Under the pieces are notes generated by a model that was not told the origin of the DNA, made no database searches, and was given only the letters and a program-made list of their open reading frames with translations. DNA of 64,000 nucleotides from positions 76,473,501-76,537,500 of the forward strand of contig CM075655.1 of NCBI GenBank assembly GCA_037953625.1. The letters run 5' to 3'. This document shows, one piece after another, positions 34,101 to 45,506 of the stretch. The DNA is from Crotalaria pallida. Taxonomy: Eukaryota; Streptophyta; Magnoliopsida; Fabales; Fabaceae. Every line of letters starts with the position of its first letter. The stretch's first letter is position 1. A program made the translations under genes and the position numbers.

Positions 34101-36906
34101 TCAAAATGATTTTCATCCTTGATGCAAGTATTTTACAATCTTGGGCACCACATACACTATTTCTCAACAATCAATTTTCTCCTAAACAGTTTATCGAAAA
34201 CACATGCCACTTTTTCCTAAAAATTCTTTACAAATCCTACTATAATAAAATGATTAAACATGATTAAAATAAAGCATATTAATTTGCTGGACAGACACCT
34301 TAAGTCCAGTTGCATCACTTCAAAAATTTAAACTAACAGACTCTAACATTCCTATACATACTGTAATTACATATTTTTTTTATAAGAACTGTAATTACTG
34401 TAATTACATATAAACAGTTAAGCATAGTATATATCTATAAAAATTATTATTTGGAGCCTTATACCTTATGAGAATAATACTTTTTAGCCTTAAGAAAATT
34501 TGCAGATCTAAATATATTTTTATCAGAATACATAATATACACTGATAACCATTTATTCACATAAAAAAAATCAATTAAAAAAAATCAAATATTTTTGTTT
34601 TTCTCTTCAATAAATTCGACCAACATTATATACGTAAAAGAGTACTTTTTAAATTTTCAAACACACATATATACTTTAGTCACATAATTTCATATACTCA
34701 CAATAATCAATTTGACACAAAGATAATCACTTTTTAAGAAAAATTACTTTTGTAGAGTAACCAGTTTACAATTCATGCTAACCACATAGTCAGACATTTA
34801 TACAATCACAAGATAAAAATTACCTATTTACTCCTAAATTTACCAACCAAATAATATAAACTATGTGTAACTTTTAATCAAAAATCAATTATACTTCACT
34901 GTTAACACCATAAAATCCAGAATTTCATTTGTTTTCATAAAACTAATTTCATTTCACTATTACAACATCAGAGATCAAATAATCATCCAATAAGTCACAT
35001 ATAATAATAACAACTACTACCCCATATATATATCACGACCAAACAATAACACAAGGCAAAAGACTAAAATTCTTCTTTTCTTTTAATGCTACATTAAATC
35101 TTATAGTTTCAGTAACACAGAATTTTCAGAAGTTTCCATTTTGAATCCAAACAAAAAGAACTAAAATACTTCAAACAGATACAAAATTTCTATAAAATAT
35201 AAATGTCTGTATTGTTAGAACAAAAAAATTTCAGAATATAATTTTTCCTTTTGTGCTACGAAATTCGGTCATCTCAAGGCCAAAGAAAAGGGGAGATTAT
35301 TCTCTTTAAACAATTCATTTTGTCCCTTTCCTTTAAACCCTTATTCATTTGACCATAAAAAAAATACTACCAACAAATACATAGTTCATTCTAATAAAAA
35401 AAAAGAAGAAGTAGAAACTTTTAGTTCTTACTATATATAAAAAGAATTAGGGATTCTAATAACAGTAGAAGAAGAGATGAAATAAACTAAAATATAGACT
35501 TAGAGTTACCTCTCCTCCTAAAGCTAAAAGACTTCCCCAAGGTGAGAAAATTTTCCTCCTCTTCCTACCTTCAACTCGCCACCTTCCTCTCTCTTTTCTC
35601 TTGAAATAATTTTTTTTTCTCAAAGTAACAACAAGTAGTGTGTGTGAAATTGTGAGAGGTGTGATGGTCTATTTATAGGTGAAGAGAAGGCAAATTTTCC
35701 CTTCCCATCAGATCACAAATTCAGCCCCCTTAGTCCAAAGTGAGTCATCAATTTTAATTCCCACTTTGAAACACACACATGCGTTAATGAACTTTGCATA
35801 AATCCTATGACTTATTAACTTAAGAATGATTCCCCACAATTTTCAGAAAATTCTCCTCTCTCCCTCCTAATATATTTGGACGGTGCATATATATAAAAAT
35901 AAGGAGAAAAATTTCCATTGGTCCATTTTGAATTCATCACAAAATTGACCAATCACATTAAAGCTTTCATTTATAATAATTCAGAAATAATTAGGAAAAT
36001 GCTAATATTTGGACTGTGCAACCAGTAGGCATTTAAATAAGTATCTCAATATATAAATAAAATTATTTTATAGCCCAATAGTTTATTTCATGGTCCAAAA
36101 TAATTTTTTTCTAAGCTAAAAATACCAAAAATTCGTTTTTCTCTACTTTAAAGTATTTTTTCGTAGATGTCAAAATAAAAATTCTATTTTCACATATTCA
36201 GATACTACATTTCAATACGATCGTTTTCATATAAAGTTTATAATTTTTGGACTTACGGTTTGAAAGTTATGAATTTTTGAAGTTCTAAGATCATTTCCTT
36301 CAAAAATGCACTTCATAAGCTTTCAAAAAATTTTATAATAAGAAAAATAATAAAATATATTTTATTTGGATGGTAGTCCAATAAAAAACCTCAGAAATGT
36401 ATTTTTGTTTTCAAAATAAAATACACTTGAGTCAAAAGGTCATTAAATGCATTAAAATCATACCTTTACACTTAAAACTCAAAAATTCGTTCAGTACTGT
36501 AGCAGTGATAAAATTTCAAAAAATCCAGAATAAAAATCAAAGCTTTATATTTTCATAATCTACGTTTCGATACAATCGTTTTGATATATCATTTGTAATT
36601 TTTCGACGTACGGTTTAAAAGATATGAATTTCTGAAGATAGAACACCTTAATCCTTCCAAAAGCATTTTATTATCTAAGATTATTTAAATCAAATACTAT
36701 ACCTTAAAATATTTCATCTTAAGAATATAATTTAATTAGAGAAAACATTGGTATGCATATAATATATATACTACGCGTATATATATATATATAAATCATA
36801 CGATTTTAATTAAACCCAGGTATCACAATTTGTCAAAAATCAAATATAATATTTTAAATTCAAATATAAATTCTCAAATAAATTGGGTAAAATTGTGGGT
36901 CTCACA
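31185..36906 (-). repeat. Giant 5' LTR
   Basis: 5722 bp, collinear with 18851-24597; differences include small deletions near 33733, 34080 and 36779. Long AT-rich stretches, no ordinary gene. Confidence 0.9.
31595..31735 (-). CDS. Second copy of the candidate 46-residue LTR protein
   Basis: Same start after ATGTTCACAG and same stop as 19261-19401, with two amino-acid changes. It remains open, but LTR pairs share all sequence, so this adds little. Confidence 0.3.
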   Translation of the reverse strand: MADHVLSRVAVAQVERGSRDDVHMRRKQKQQSKNIPDSCGGGNDED

Positions 36907-36911
36907 GATCT

Positions 36912-37504
36912 TAGCTAAGGACACGACATTTAGCCTAAACATTGTTTTACATACCAACTCTAAACCTAAAGGTTTGAGACTAAAGGCATGCACAACTTCA
37001 ACGCATCGTCCATATACCTGAAGATAGCAATATTCATGTTTGTCATCATGTTGACATCATGTTGTCATCATCAAAATATCATCTTGGGGAACATGATTCT
37101 CAACAGGCACCTCGGCCACCACATGCCGAGTATACCACGAGCGCCTCGCCTTATCGGTCTCGGACCGGGAAGGGCCTCCAATGCCGAGGACCCGAGCACC
37201 GAGCTCGAACATACCTTATGACTAAAAGGATAAGGATAGGCCCTCTAGTACAGAATAAGGATGAATGACTCATCCTTCTTATCCTCTAAGAGCCACGTCA
37301 GCCTTACTGTGCCAAACAGGCCCATAAGGTACCACAACACCTCTCCTCCTATAAATACACCCCTTCCACAAGGGCTAAGGTATGTTCTCTCTAACCCTAA
37401 GAACTACATGCGACTTGATCCCTTTATCACTGGGGGTACGTAGGACCGGGGTCACCCTCGTCAGCTGCAACAACCCCAAACACACATCGTGGTGTATCCC
37501 TACA
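36912..37504 (+). repeat. Tat-like LTR end after the giant insertion
   Basis: Carries the conserved GGGGGTACGTAGGACCGGGG and cacacatcgtggtg words and ends ATCCCTACA at 37504. No PBS follows, so it fits a 3' LTR end. A palindrome tract (ctcggccacc..tgccgag) lies near 37110. ORFs here are not credible. Confidence 0.6.
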
Positions 37505-38016
37505 ATGGAACATCACAAGGTGAATTATGTTGTGTATTTTATTATTTGACATATGTATATTGTTGTGTGTTTGTCTTAATATTGTGCCTTCTGTAATTCC
37601 ACCCGTCGACAAGAAATCGTTTGGGATCGCTCACTTTCTCTTCTACCCCATTTCTTTTGCTTGTATTCTATATCACGCAATGCAGATGGCGTACAACATC
37701 AAAATCCTTGTGAGCCCATTGGACAATGGAAGCTGGGAGTTGACTCCGTTTAGCTGGAGATGGAGTGGACCCATCAGTGTGGAGGTCACTGATCGTGGGT
37801 CCACTGATCCACTGTTCACGCTTGAGGGATTGGAAATGCAGGATATGATGAGTAGGTTCGTGCTGACAGATCAAGAGTTCATAATGAATCCATCGTTTCC
37901 CGATGACGATGAAGAAAGAGTTGAAGACGCAGATGAGCTTTACGAGTTGGCAGGAGTGCCCGGTGATGGTGGCGTTCCCTAGTATAGGTTTTTAATTATA
38001 TTTTATATATGTAATG
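37505..38016 (+). repeat. Gypsy LTR fragment carrying an LTR-encoded ORF (continues 41272-41641)
   Basis: Truncated on the left by the Tat-like element. After removal of the solo LTR 38017-41266 and one TSD copy it joins 41272-41641, which ends AAATCGGGGTGTTACA, a gypsy LTR end. The ORF 37686-37982 ends about 400 bp from that LTR end. Confidence 0.65.
37686..37982 (+). CDS. LTR-encoded small acidic protein
   Basis: 98 residues from the ATG at 37686, which directly follows tatcacgcaatgcag, a good splice acceptor (an in-frame ATG six bases upstream would be spliced away). The N-terminal half (MAYNIKILVSPLDNGSWE, later WSGPISVEV) looks beta-rich; the C-terminus is acidic (DDDEERVEDADE). The pattern hydrophobic-P-x-x-x-G-x-W..G..V.V resembles the start of the 157-residue LTR proteins at 49335 and 55890, with the same place in the LTR and the same acidic tail. 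I infer a distant homologue. No known family recognised. Confidence 0.5.
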   Translation: MAYNIKILVSPLDNGSWELTPFSWRWSGPISVEVTDRGSTDPLFTLEGLEMQDMMSRFVLTDQEFIMNPSFPDDDEERVEDADELYELAGVPGDGGVP

Positions 38017-38271
38017 TGTAACGACCTAAGTCTTCACAAGAATTATGTTATGATAAATGCATATTATTATATGTATTTTAAGGAAATGATATTGATGTTT
38101 TTATGGTGGTACATAAAAATAAGAAATAATTTAAACCAGATACTTCCATAAAACTGCATCATTATATTTCACATAAAAAGTTTGCTTTAATTTACATCAT
38201 TTTATATTGTTTTGATCAAAAGGTAATGCATCATAACTCTGAGTTAACTACTCTAGTCAGTGCACATATAC

Positions 38272-38302
<31 letters not shown>

Positions 38303-38389
38303 ATAAGGTGTAACCCAGAGCAGTCCACTAAACTCAAAATATACCAACAGTCAGTCTACATACTAATGATAAATACCTAGCATATAGCC

Positions 38390-38890
38390 TCACATCTCAT
38401 CCACCATCAACTGGCTCCCAGTCGATGGAACGACCTGGTCACTCTCCCCTCCAGTCTGTACAGCATCGTCCCCAGCTGGCTCACTCTCGCCCTCCTCAGG
38501 ATCCTCCTCCTCAGAGTCCACCTGAACCACCGGAGGCACACGTTCCGGTGATGGTGTAATTCTCACAGTCCGAGATGGACCCGGACGGGAGGGATCCTCA
38601 GGTGAAGCTCTCTCCGGAGGAGTGCGAGCGGGAGCAGATGGTCTGAAACGAAAATGAGAACGACGACGTGTAGGCTGGGGCGGTGGAGTACCATGTTTAT
38701 AAGTAAAAGCAGGAGGTATATGCCGAGCATATATCATAGGTATGCGGAACCGACGAGGACGCATATAGGCCAAGGGGTTTGGGTGGCGAAAGATCAGCTC
38801 CACCTCCCCCTCGAACGTGGCTCTACACTCCTCATACTCCCATGTCCCTCTCACGGGACGCATCTCCAGGCACGCCAGAAATTGAGACAT
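38390..38890 (-). CDS. LTR-encoded protein, diverged homologue of 49335-49808
   Basis: 166 residues from the ATG at 38890. Residues 1-65 share LAC.E.RP, G.W.YEE.RATF.GEVE, HPNPL, RPRRFRIP and the H.PP..TY pattern with the proteins at 49335 and 55890. The rest is Pro/Ser/Arg-rich, then strongly acidic (EEEDPEEGESE). An open frame and a shared N-terminal block in a diverged LTR argue for a real protein. The sequence just before the ATG (TTGTTAG|GTGATG) mirrors the CTGTTTAG|GTGATG of the other copies. Function unknown; no membrane segment or zinc site. Confidence 0.7.
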   Translation of the reverse strand: MSQFLACLEMRPVRGTWEYEECRATFEGEVELIFRHPNPLAYMRPRRFRIPMIYARHIPPAFTYKHGTPPPQPTRRRSHFRFRPSAPARTPPERASPEDPSRPGPSRTVRITPSPERVPPVVQVDSEEEDPEEGESEPAGDDAVQTGGESDQVVPSTGSQLMVDEM

Positions 38891-39837
38891 CACCTAACAA
38901 GCAAATAGGGCAAAGGGAGTAAGACAGTGTCATTCACGTACAAATGAATAATTAAATGAACTAGGAATAAACAATCACAATTAGTCAAGTAGCAATTAAA
39001 TTCACATAGGCAATTAAACAAACTCAAATAATCAAGTTAATAATTACTAAAACAAATAAATATCACACAATATTGTATGTTTCTAATGCATGTGCAATGC
39101 AATGTGATGCAATTACTCGATGCAATCTCCTCTGTGATATTTTACAAATATCATGCACTTAGTAATTTCACGTTTATCGATAACGTCCTCAACGATTAAA
39201 TTTACGTTTTATCGAAAACGTTCAAACGATCAAATTTTACGTTTTAACGAAAATGCTCAAACGTTCCACGTACGTTTGACGACAACGTACCAACGATTCA
39301 CACTAAATAGGAAAAGCAATTGGGAGTAAACGTCTTTCCACCAAGTATACAATTACAACTCCTGTGTAAATTATACTAAAGACCGTCATCCGCAATCACG
39401 AAATACTCCGAGAGATCGATAGAATAAAATTATAGACATTGTAAAATTATCCCGAGTCGAGTATGCAGAACCCACTCATCATAGGACTATTTTACCTATA
39501 ATTAATTCCCACGGTTATTTGACGTATCACCGTCATAAACCTAATCTCCGCGTATTCTCATACCGATATAATTAAATCGAATGTGTCTTTTCCTATTATC
39601 TTATCTTAACTCCTTAACACCATGCATGATTTCAATCACAATCAACATATTAGGATTGAATTTAATTTATTTATTTGGTATTGAATTGATGTAAAAAGGA
39701 AATAGCCCCAAAATATTATTTTTAATAGTAAAAAAATAAATTTTTATCTTAAAAGAATTTATTAAAATAATAGTGAAATATTGAGTTAAAGAAAAATACA
39801 TTTTTCAGGTTCTGTACAGTGCCTAACCGGTTAGTAA

Positions 39838-39940
39838 ATGATGTAACCGATTGGTCACATTCAAATTTCCCTCTTTTCCAATTTTACAGTAACTAACCGG
39901 TTAGTAGTTACAGTAACCGGTTAGTCACTGCAGCATCAGT
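39838..39940. repeat. AACCGGTT palindrome cluster (downstream)
   Basis: Three AACCGGTT plus one AACCGATT, about 1330-1430 bp from the LTR start. Confidence 0.9.
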
Positions 39941-40977
39941 GACAAAATTGGCCTTTTTATACATCAATTCAAAACCTTTCACTTTCAATCCTTATCAATC
40001 ACTTACAGAACATTCTTGAGCATATTTAAACATGTTCAAATCAATTATACACATCAATTTCATGAGATTCATATATAAATCATCAAGTATGCATATAATC
40101 ACATATTTGGCACTTAATATGTCAAAATCAATTTCAGAGCTTCTCAAGTCAAATTTATAGTTCCTTTAGCTCGTGTTCAGTTAATATGACATGCTTGAAT
40201 GAGTTTTATATCGTATTTTGGCCTCCAAGCCAAAGTCCCAATTCAAAACCTATGGCCCTTGAGCTTGTAAAGCTCTTTTACATTCCAAGCCACTTAATAG
40301 TCATTCTAGCAAATGAATATCTTCTCCCTTACCTATTGTAGCTGTAGAGACTGATTGGAAATCAAGAGAAAAGCTTAACACGTTTTTGAGACAAAATACA
40401 CCTCAGCTGCAACTCTGTTTTCAATTTTAACAAGGTACAAAGATCAGAATTTTTCAACTTGAGTAAGTTAGATAAATTCGTGGATAAAGGTTGGAATTCA
40501 AACTAGGATACATGGACTTGGGATTAAAACAAATTTGAAACTCTAAGATACCCTGAGCTTACCAAACGAATTAGAGAAAGAGAGCTTCAAGAAACTGATC
40601 TTGCTCTGTTTTCCAGAACCAACAGAGTCAAGTTGCAGTGCTAGTAACTTTCTCTGTGGTTCACCAAATCAAGTGGGTTTTGTTTCAAATTAAAGAGGGT
40701 CAAGAGAGCTTCAGTTTGATATAAAGTTTGTGTGTGTTGATGCTTCAGAGAACAAGAACGAATCAACACAAGTGAGGGGTTCATAATTTGAGTATATAGA
40801 GTGTTGAGAATGAAATTGAGTGGTTTGGGATGAGTTTAAGTCACCAACACTCATCACCAATCGTTCTAGGCAGAGATTGGACGTGTCTCAGGCCAAGGTG
40901 GCTGATTTGAGGGCCAAAAACGTGTTCTTCTTTTCATTTCGTGTCCAGAACAGTTTCAACTTTTGTTCTGCGGAGAG

Positions 40978-41010
40978 CACTAACCGGTTACTCATATCAC
41001 TAACCGGTTA
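40978..41010. repeat. AACCGGTT palindrome pair (U3)
   Basis: Two ACTAACCGGTTA copies 22 bp apart, about 260-290 bp from the LTR start, the same distance as in the LTR at 46885. Confidence 0.9.
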
Positions 41011-41271
41011 GTGAGACACAGAACTAGAAAAATCTAAAGATATTATATTATATTTCTTTTCTTTTAAATTCTTCTTTTATTTTCAAAAAAAAAAAATTTA
41101 CCTTAATAAAATAATTTCCTTTAATTATTTCTTAATTAATTTTTAAAACATAATTATATTATAATCATCATAATTATATTATAATCACATTATAATTTTT
41201 ATAATAATTAACGTAATTACATATAATTATATTTTATAATCGGGGATTAAATTTTTGGGTGTTACATAATG

Positions 41272-41641
41272 CACTTTCTTGAGATGTACTTAAAAGGAAT
41301 GACTCTGCCCTGATGTAACTGTTTTATGGGACAGTATATTTTAGAAATTTTATAACTCTGATAAATGTAATGGGATTTGAATGTACTAATTGTAAAACTA
41401 AATATTTTATGAAAATGGAAGAAAGAGTTTCAAAGCGTGATGTTGGTAACATCTCGGTTTGGAGCTTGATGTGTGATGTGGGACATGATTGAGTTATTTT
41501 TATAAAAGGATGTTTTAAAGAGAAAATGTTTTTAAGAAGAACGAACACATGTCCACATCACTAATGCTTTATGGAAAAAAAATTTCCCAGATTTTTCACT
41601 AAATAAAAATATATTCAATTTGACTAAATCGGGGTGTTACA
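41272..41641 (+). repeat. End of the gypsy LTR begun at 37505
   Basis: Follows the TAATG duplication and ends GGGGTGTTACA at 41641. The minus-strand ORF 41324-41548 is antisense and unsupported. Confidence 0.6.
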
Positions 41642-41983
41642 CCCTTAGGCTCCCTCCAAGTGTTTTAAGAATAAAATAAGAGCAAATGACAGAATAAGTT
41701 TGGGTATTATAGAAAAATGGAAGTTTGGGTGGATGATTAAAAATTGGGGTTTATGAACATTTAAAGGGTTAATGGGGCTGTTTCCCCCCTTTAGATAGTG
41801 GAGGTAGTTGGGGTTGAGGTTTCAATGTCCTTTTCTTGTGTTTAAGAAATAATCATGACACTTTTTGAAATTTAAAATTTGAAAGCTTTCTTGTATGAGA
41901 AGATCGAAATTTCTTCCCTCCTTTCTTCTCCTTAGCGGTGGCATTCATATAGGAAGGGAAATAAGATTTTTTTCCTTCCCACT

Positions 41984-43107
41984 TGATGAGCATTTTATTT
42001 CCCATTATTCCTTGCATTATTTTACTCCTATTATTGATACTTGTTGCCCATTTGACATTGTTTAGCTTGATTTAGTGATTTAGAGTTTATTGGACTAATA
42101 TTCTGAATATTGTTTAATTTGGGATTATTTAGCCTAATTAATTCTATTTCTATTTTCAGGTCATATTTGGCACAAGGGCTTTTTGGACATTTTGGGAATG
42201 AAGATTTAATTTTGGAAGAGAAGATATATGATGAAGTGAAGATTGTAATCTATCTTTAGGATTAGTTGAGATTTAGTTATATCTTTTAAGATTTAGATTT
42301 TATCTATAGGATATTTTTAGATTTAATTTAGAGATAAGCTTTCCTTAGGATTTGGGCCCATGATTTAGGCCCGTTTTGTGATTTAAAAAGCCAAATTCGT
42401 GTAAACCCTTGGGGGAGACCTTCCATTCACGTTTTTTACATTCTCTCTCATAGAGAAGGCTTAGTTTTGCTCTCCAAGCTTGTGGTGGCTGCTAGGGTTT
42501 CTCTCTCTTCCTTTTCTACACGTTTTTTGGTATTTTTCTTCATGGAAGGCTAAACTCTTAGGTTAAATCCCTTTGGTAATGTATCACATACTCTTGAGGT
42601 TTTGTTCTTAATGCTATTTCGTTTTTATTCACTGTTTTCATGCTTATTGATATGTTATGGTTCGCTTAGTTTCATTATATAGAGATAATCCATGTGTATG
42701 AATGCTTAATTTATGCAAACTCGTAAAAACTCCATGCTTTGGCTTTTAATGCTTAATTAGAGGTTTGGGTTTTGGGGTGAGAATTGAATTTTCGCTTAGT
42801 ATATAGTTCTCACGAGTTGGACAGTGAAGAGGAAAGAAATTGATCTTTTGTGACCGATGATAGAGTTGTGAACGCGAGCCAAAGGGGTTTATCCGCTTTT
42901 CCTTATCTGTTTCTTCGTTTTGATTTAATTCTGTTTTGATTTCAATTATTCAATATTCAATACAAAAAAAAAAACCCCCCTGTTTTCTATGCATACTATG
43001 TGTTCGACCTTTTGCTTGATAAGATATTCCTTGGGAGACGACCTAGGAGTCACTTCCTAGTACTATACTTAAACTGTTTTTATTTGTATCGGGTACGGCC
43101 TCGATCA
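41984..43107 (+). repeat. Athila-like solo LTR
   Basis: 1124 bp, TGATGAGCAT..TCGATCA, with perfect TSD CCACT (41979-41983, 43108-43112) and no PBS after it. Athila-type words: TGATGAGC start, and ttgggagacgacctaggagt near the end. Confidence 0.8.
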
Positions 43108-43175
43108 CCACTTAAGGAAACGTATTGAAAATCATACCTTAATTTTAATTATAAGATCAAATACTATAGTTTTTT

Positions 43176-43381
43176 GTCCCCTGGGTCTAGCCCAGCTGGC
43201 AAAGGGAGACGGCGTTGATCTGTGGGATCGCGTGTTTGACTCCTGGCTAGTGTGGACATTCCCATGATTTATGAGGGAGGCGCTCTTGCGACGGGGTAGA
43301 TATCTCCCCCCAGTTTGGCAAGCCACCCTGTGTCCCAAGGGCGCAGTGGGGTCCAGGTTCTGGGTTATAAAAAAAAAAAAA
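43176..43381 (+). mobile_element. tRNA-derived SINE
   Basis: About 206 bp flanked by a perfect 13-bp TSD ACTATAGTTTTTT (43163-43175 and 43382-43394). Pol III A box TAGCCCAGCTGG (43188-43199) fits TRGCNNAGYNGG; a B-box-like GTTTGACTCC lies at 43234-43243, 35 bp downstream as in tRNA promoters. It ends in ttat plus a 13-A tail. The ORF 43132-43449 across it is spurious. Confidence 0.9.
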
Positions 43382-44179
43382 ACTATAGTTTTTTTTATAA
43401 AATAAAAATATAAATTTACAAAGAATAGAAAAATAAAATGTTCACACATATAAAAATAAATTCTACGTTTTCATATGATCATTTTGACTATAAAATCATT
43501 TTATTTAGATCTTCTATGAAAAAGTTATGGAATTATGAAACTTCCATAAATAAAACGAAAATAATAAAGTTATGGATATAAAGTTCTTTTTCTCCTTTTT
43601 TTTCTTATAAAAAAAAACTAAAATAATAAAAATCAAACTAATATAAAATCAAACGATTACTTTTCAAATAAAATTCATCACCTGAAATTATATCCATACT
43701 TACACATTTTTATTAAATCACAATAAAATGCATTAATAAAAATTTTAAAAATAAAATCGTTAAATAAATTAAGTAGGGAAAATTGTGGGTCTCACATCTA
43801 GTCCAACAACCATATATATATATATACACGGTTAGATCCGATGTGATGGTTTTGATAATGACAAAGGTTTTGAACAAGCTACAAATATTTTGATCAAGCT
43901 CAAGGAAGAAGTTCAACAAACAAACAACAATCAACAATGATGAAGAGAGAGCAAGCTCATGAAGATTCATTTGTGTATTGTATTGTAATATTTTTAGTTT
44001 GAGTCTTTTAGTTTGATGAGTTTGGGTAGAGTCATTAGAAGGTAGTGAATCTCTATCAAGTGCATGATTATATTATAATTTGAGTATTCACTTAACCTAA
44101 AATCAATAGGTGGATTAAAGGTTTGAAAGAAAAGGTTTAGCTTTGAGAAAACAAGTTTTTAGAAGTGTTTTACAGTGGC

Positions 44180-44262
44180 TAATCGATTAATGGGTTGAGC
44201 TAATCGATTAACACACATTTTACAGTGGTTAATCGATTAAGGCATTATGTTAATCGATTAAC
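44180..44262. repeat. AATCGATT palindrome cluster, U3
   Basis: Four TAATCGATTA copies about 350-430 bp from the LTR start, in the same place as ACTCGAGT in the LTR at 381. Copies in the second LTR at about 52110-52193. Confidence 0.9.
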
Positions 44263-45200
44263 ACCGGATTGACACCTGCAGTGCTGGTTTTTAAAATACA
44301 ATCAGTTTTTAAGTTTCCTAATTTTTGGGTATTCTATATAAACCTTTTCCTAATCATTGTGATCAACAAACATCATTTTCATATCAATTTTAGAAAATCA
44401 AAGCCACACCATTCTCTCTCACATTCTCATACATCAAAGCTTTCACTTTTATATTCTTTGATCAAGAATCTTTGAATCTCATGTGTTGATATTTTCATAG
44501 TTCTTGAAAGAGATTCATAGGATTGTTATTGTTTTCAATTTGGTTGTAATCATTGCAAGGAGGAAAACATTCTACAACAAAGGAAGACTTTGTGGTTGTT
44601 CATCAAGCAAAATCATCTTGGAAGTCTTGTTGTGTTGACAAGCAAATTGGAAGTCTTGTTGTGAGGAATCGACAAGCAATTGGAAGTCTTGTTGTGTTGA
44701 CAAGCAATTGGAAGACTTGTTGTGGGGATATCAACAAGCAAGGGAAGGTTAGATTAGATTTCAATAGGGTTGCAAGACAAGAGTGTGGTATCTCTTGGAG
44801 GCTATCAAGTGGGGTATCTTGAGAGGCATTTACTTTTAATTTGAGAACTCTAATTCCTTTAGTGAAGAATCTCTCTTGGTTGAAGAGGGGACTAGATGTA
44901 GCTCACGGTGGTTGTGAGTGAACAAGGATATATCACTGTGCAGTATCTCTATTCCCTTATCTCTTACATTCTTGTCATTTCATATTGTTCTTGGTTGAAA
45001 ACCTAGAAAAGATTGATTTTCATAATTGAATGAATTAAGCTTTTAATTGTGCAAATTGAATTGGGGAAAATCATTTTCATAACCTAGGTAATCAATAAGA
45101 ATATTGGTGCTAATCAATTCCGCTTTATCTCTGATCTTATGTGTTAATTGATTGATTTTCGTATTTGATTGAAAAGTGATTTTTCAGTTTTAACAGGGAT

Positions 45201-45337
45201 TAATCGATTAACTGAAGCATTAATCGATTAACCAAAAATCATCTTTCAGGCACTACTGGATTAACTGATATGATTAATCGATTGACTCAAAGTTTTACAA
45301 AGGATTAATCGATTAATTGATAAGCTTAATCGATTAA
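45201..45337. repeat. AATCGATT palindrome cluster, U5 side
   Basis: Five copies plus one half-changed site, 155-290 bp from the LTR end; second LTR copy at about 53107-53247. Confidence 0.9.
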
Positions 45338-45494
45338 GGGCTGCAAGATTTTGTAAAAATCATTTGTTTTAATTGTTTTGATTTGTTTCTTTCGAAAATC
45401 TTTCAAGGTTTCTTAAACACCTATTCAACCCCCCTTCTAGGTATTCTCCTAAGGGTTCCTTAGTTATTTCACCCACCATTGTAGTTTTTACAAT

Positions 45495-45506
45495 TGGTAT
45501 CAGAGC
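45495..45506 (+). promoter_or_regulatory. PBS of the gag-only Sirevirus
   Basis: TGGTATCAGAGC, two bases after the LTR. Confidence 0.95.

Larger units (their letters stand above)
18851..36906 (-). mobile_element. Non-coding LTR element with giant 5.7-kb LTRs (LARD-like)
   Basis: TG..CA LTRs of 5747 bp (18851-24597) and 5722 bp (31185-36906), perfect TSD GATCT (18846-18850, 36907-36911), initiator-Met PBS at 31168-31179 and PPT at 24598-24609, all on the minus strand. After removing the nested element 25227-30428 plus its 5-bp TSD, the interior is only about 1.4 kb and lacks gag and pol, so each LTR is four times the interior. TGTAACACCCC termini and a tRNA-iMet PBS suggest Tekay-type chromovirus ancestry. 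LTRs differ by roughly 1.7% over the stretch I compared by eye (about 650 bp). Confidence 0.9.
38017..41266 (-). repeat. Solo LTR of a Tekay-like element
   Basis: 3250 bp, minus orientation, bounded by TGTAACGACC and GGGTGTTACA with perfect TSD TAATG (38012-38016, 41267-41271) and no PBS, PPT or interior. Minus-strand order: AACCGGTT pair (41008-40978), TATA box (near 40800), candidate donor TTTG|GTAAGC (40562), AACCGGTT cluster (39940-39838), acceptor TTGTTAG|GTG (38894), ORF (38890-38390), LTR end. This layout matches the LTRs at 46885 and 53405. Confidence 0.9.
41642..43796 (-). repeat. Diverged giant-type LTR remnant
   Basis: Ends AAAATTGTGGGTCTCACA exactly as the giant LTR at 36906. It also shares the 'tttcatat(g/a)(a/c)gatcgttttga' stretch (near 43469 versus 24250) and a cttcctccct-rich leader. 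The left end is missing. Interrupted by an Athila-like solo LTR and a SINE. Confidence 0.6.
43830..45492 (+). repeat. 5' LTR of the gag-only Sirevirus
   Basis: Ends TTTTTACA before the PBS. TATATAAA box at 44335-44342. AATCGATT palindromes at 44180-44262 (U3, upstream of the TATA) and 45201-45337 (near the LTR end). The ORF 44553-44822 is a product of 'ggaagtcttgttgtg' repeats. Confidence 0.9.

Noticed and set aside
43132..43449. 105-residue minus-strand ORF
   Set aside because: It spans the SINE, its poly-A tail and both target duplications.
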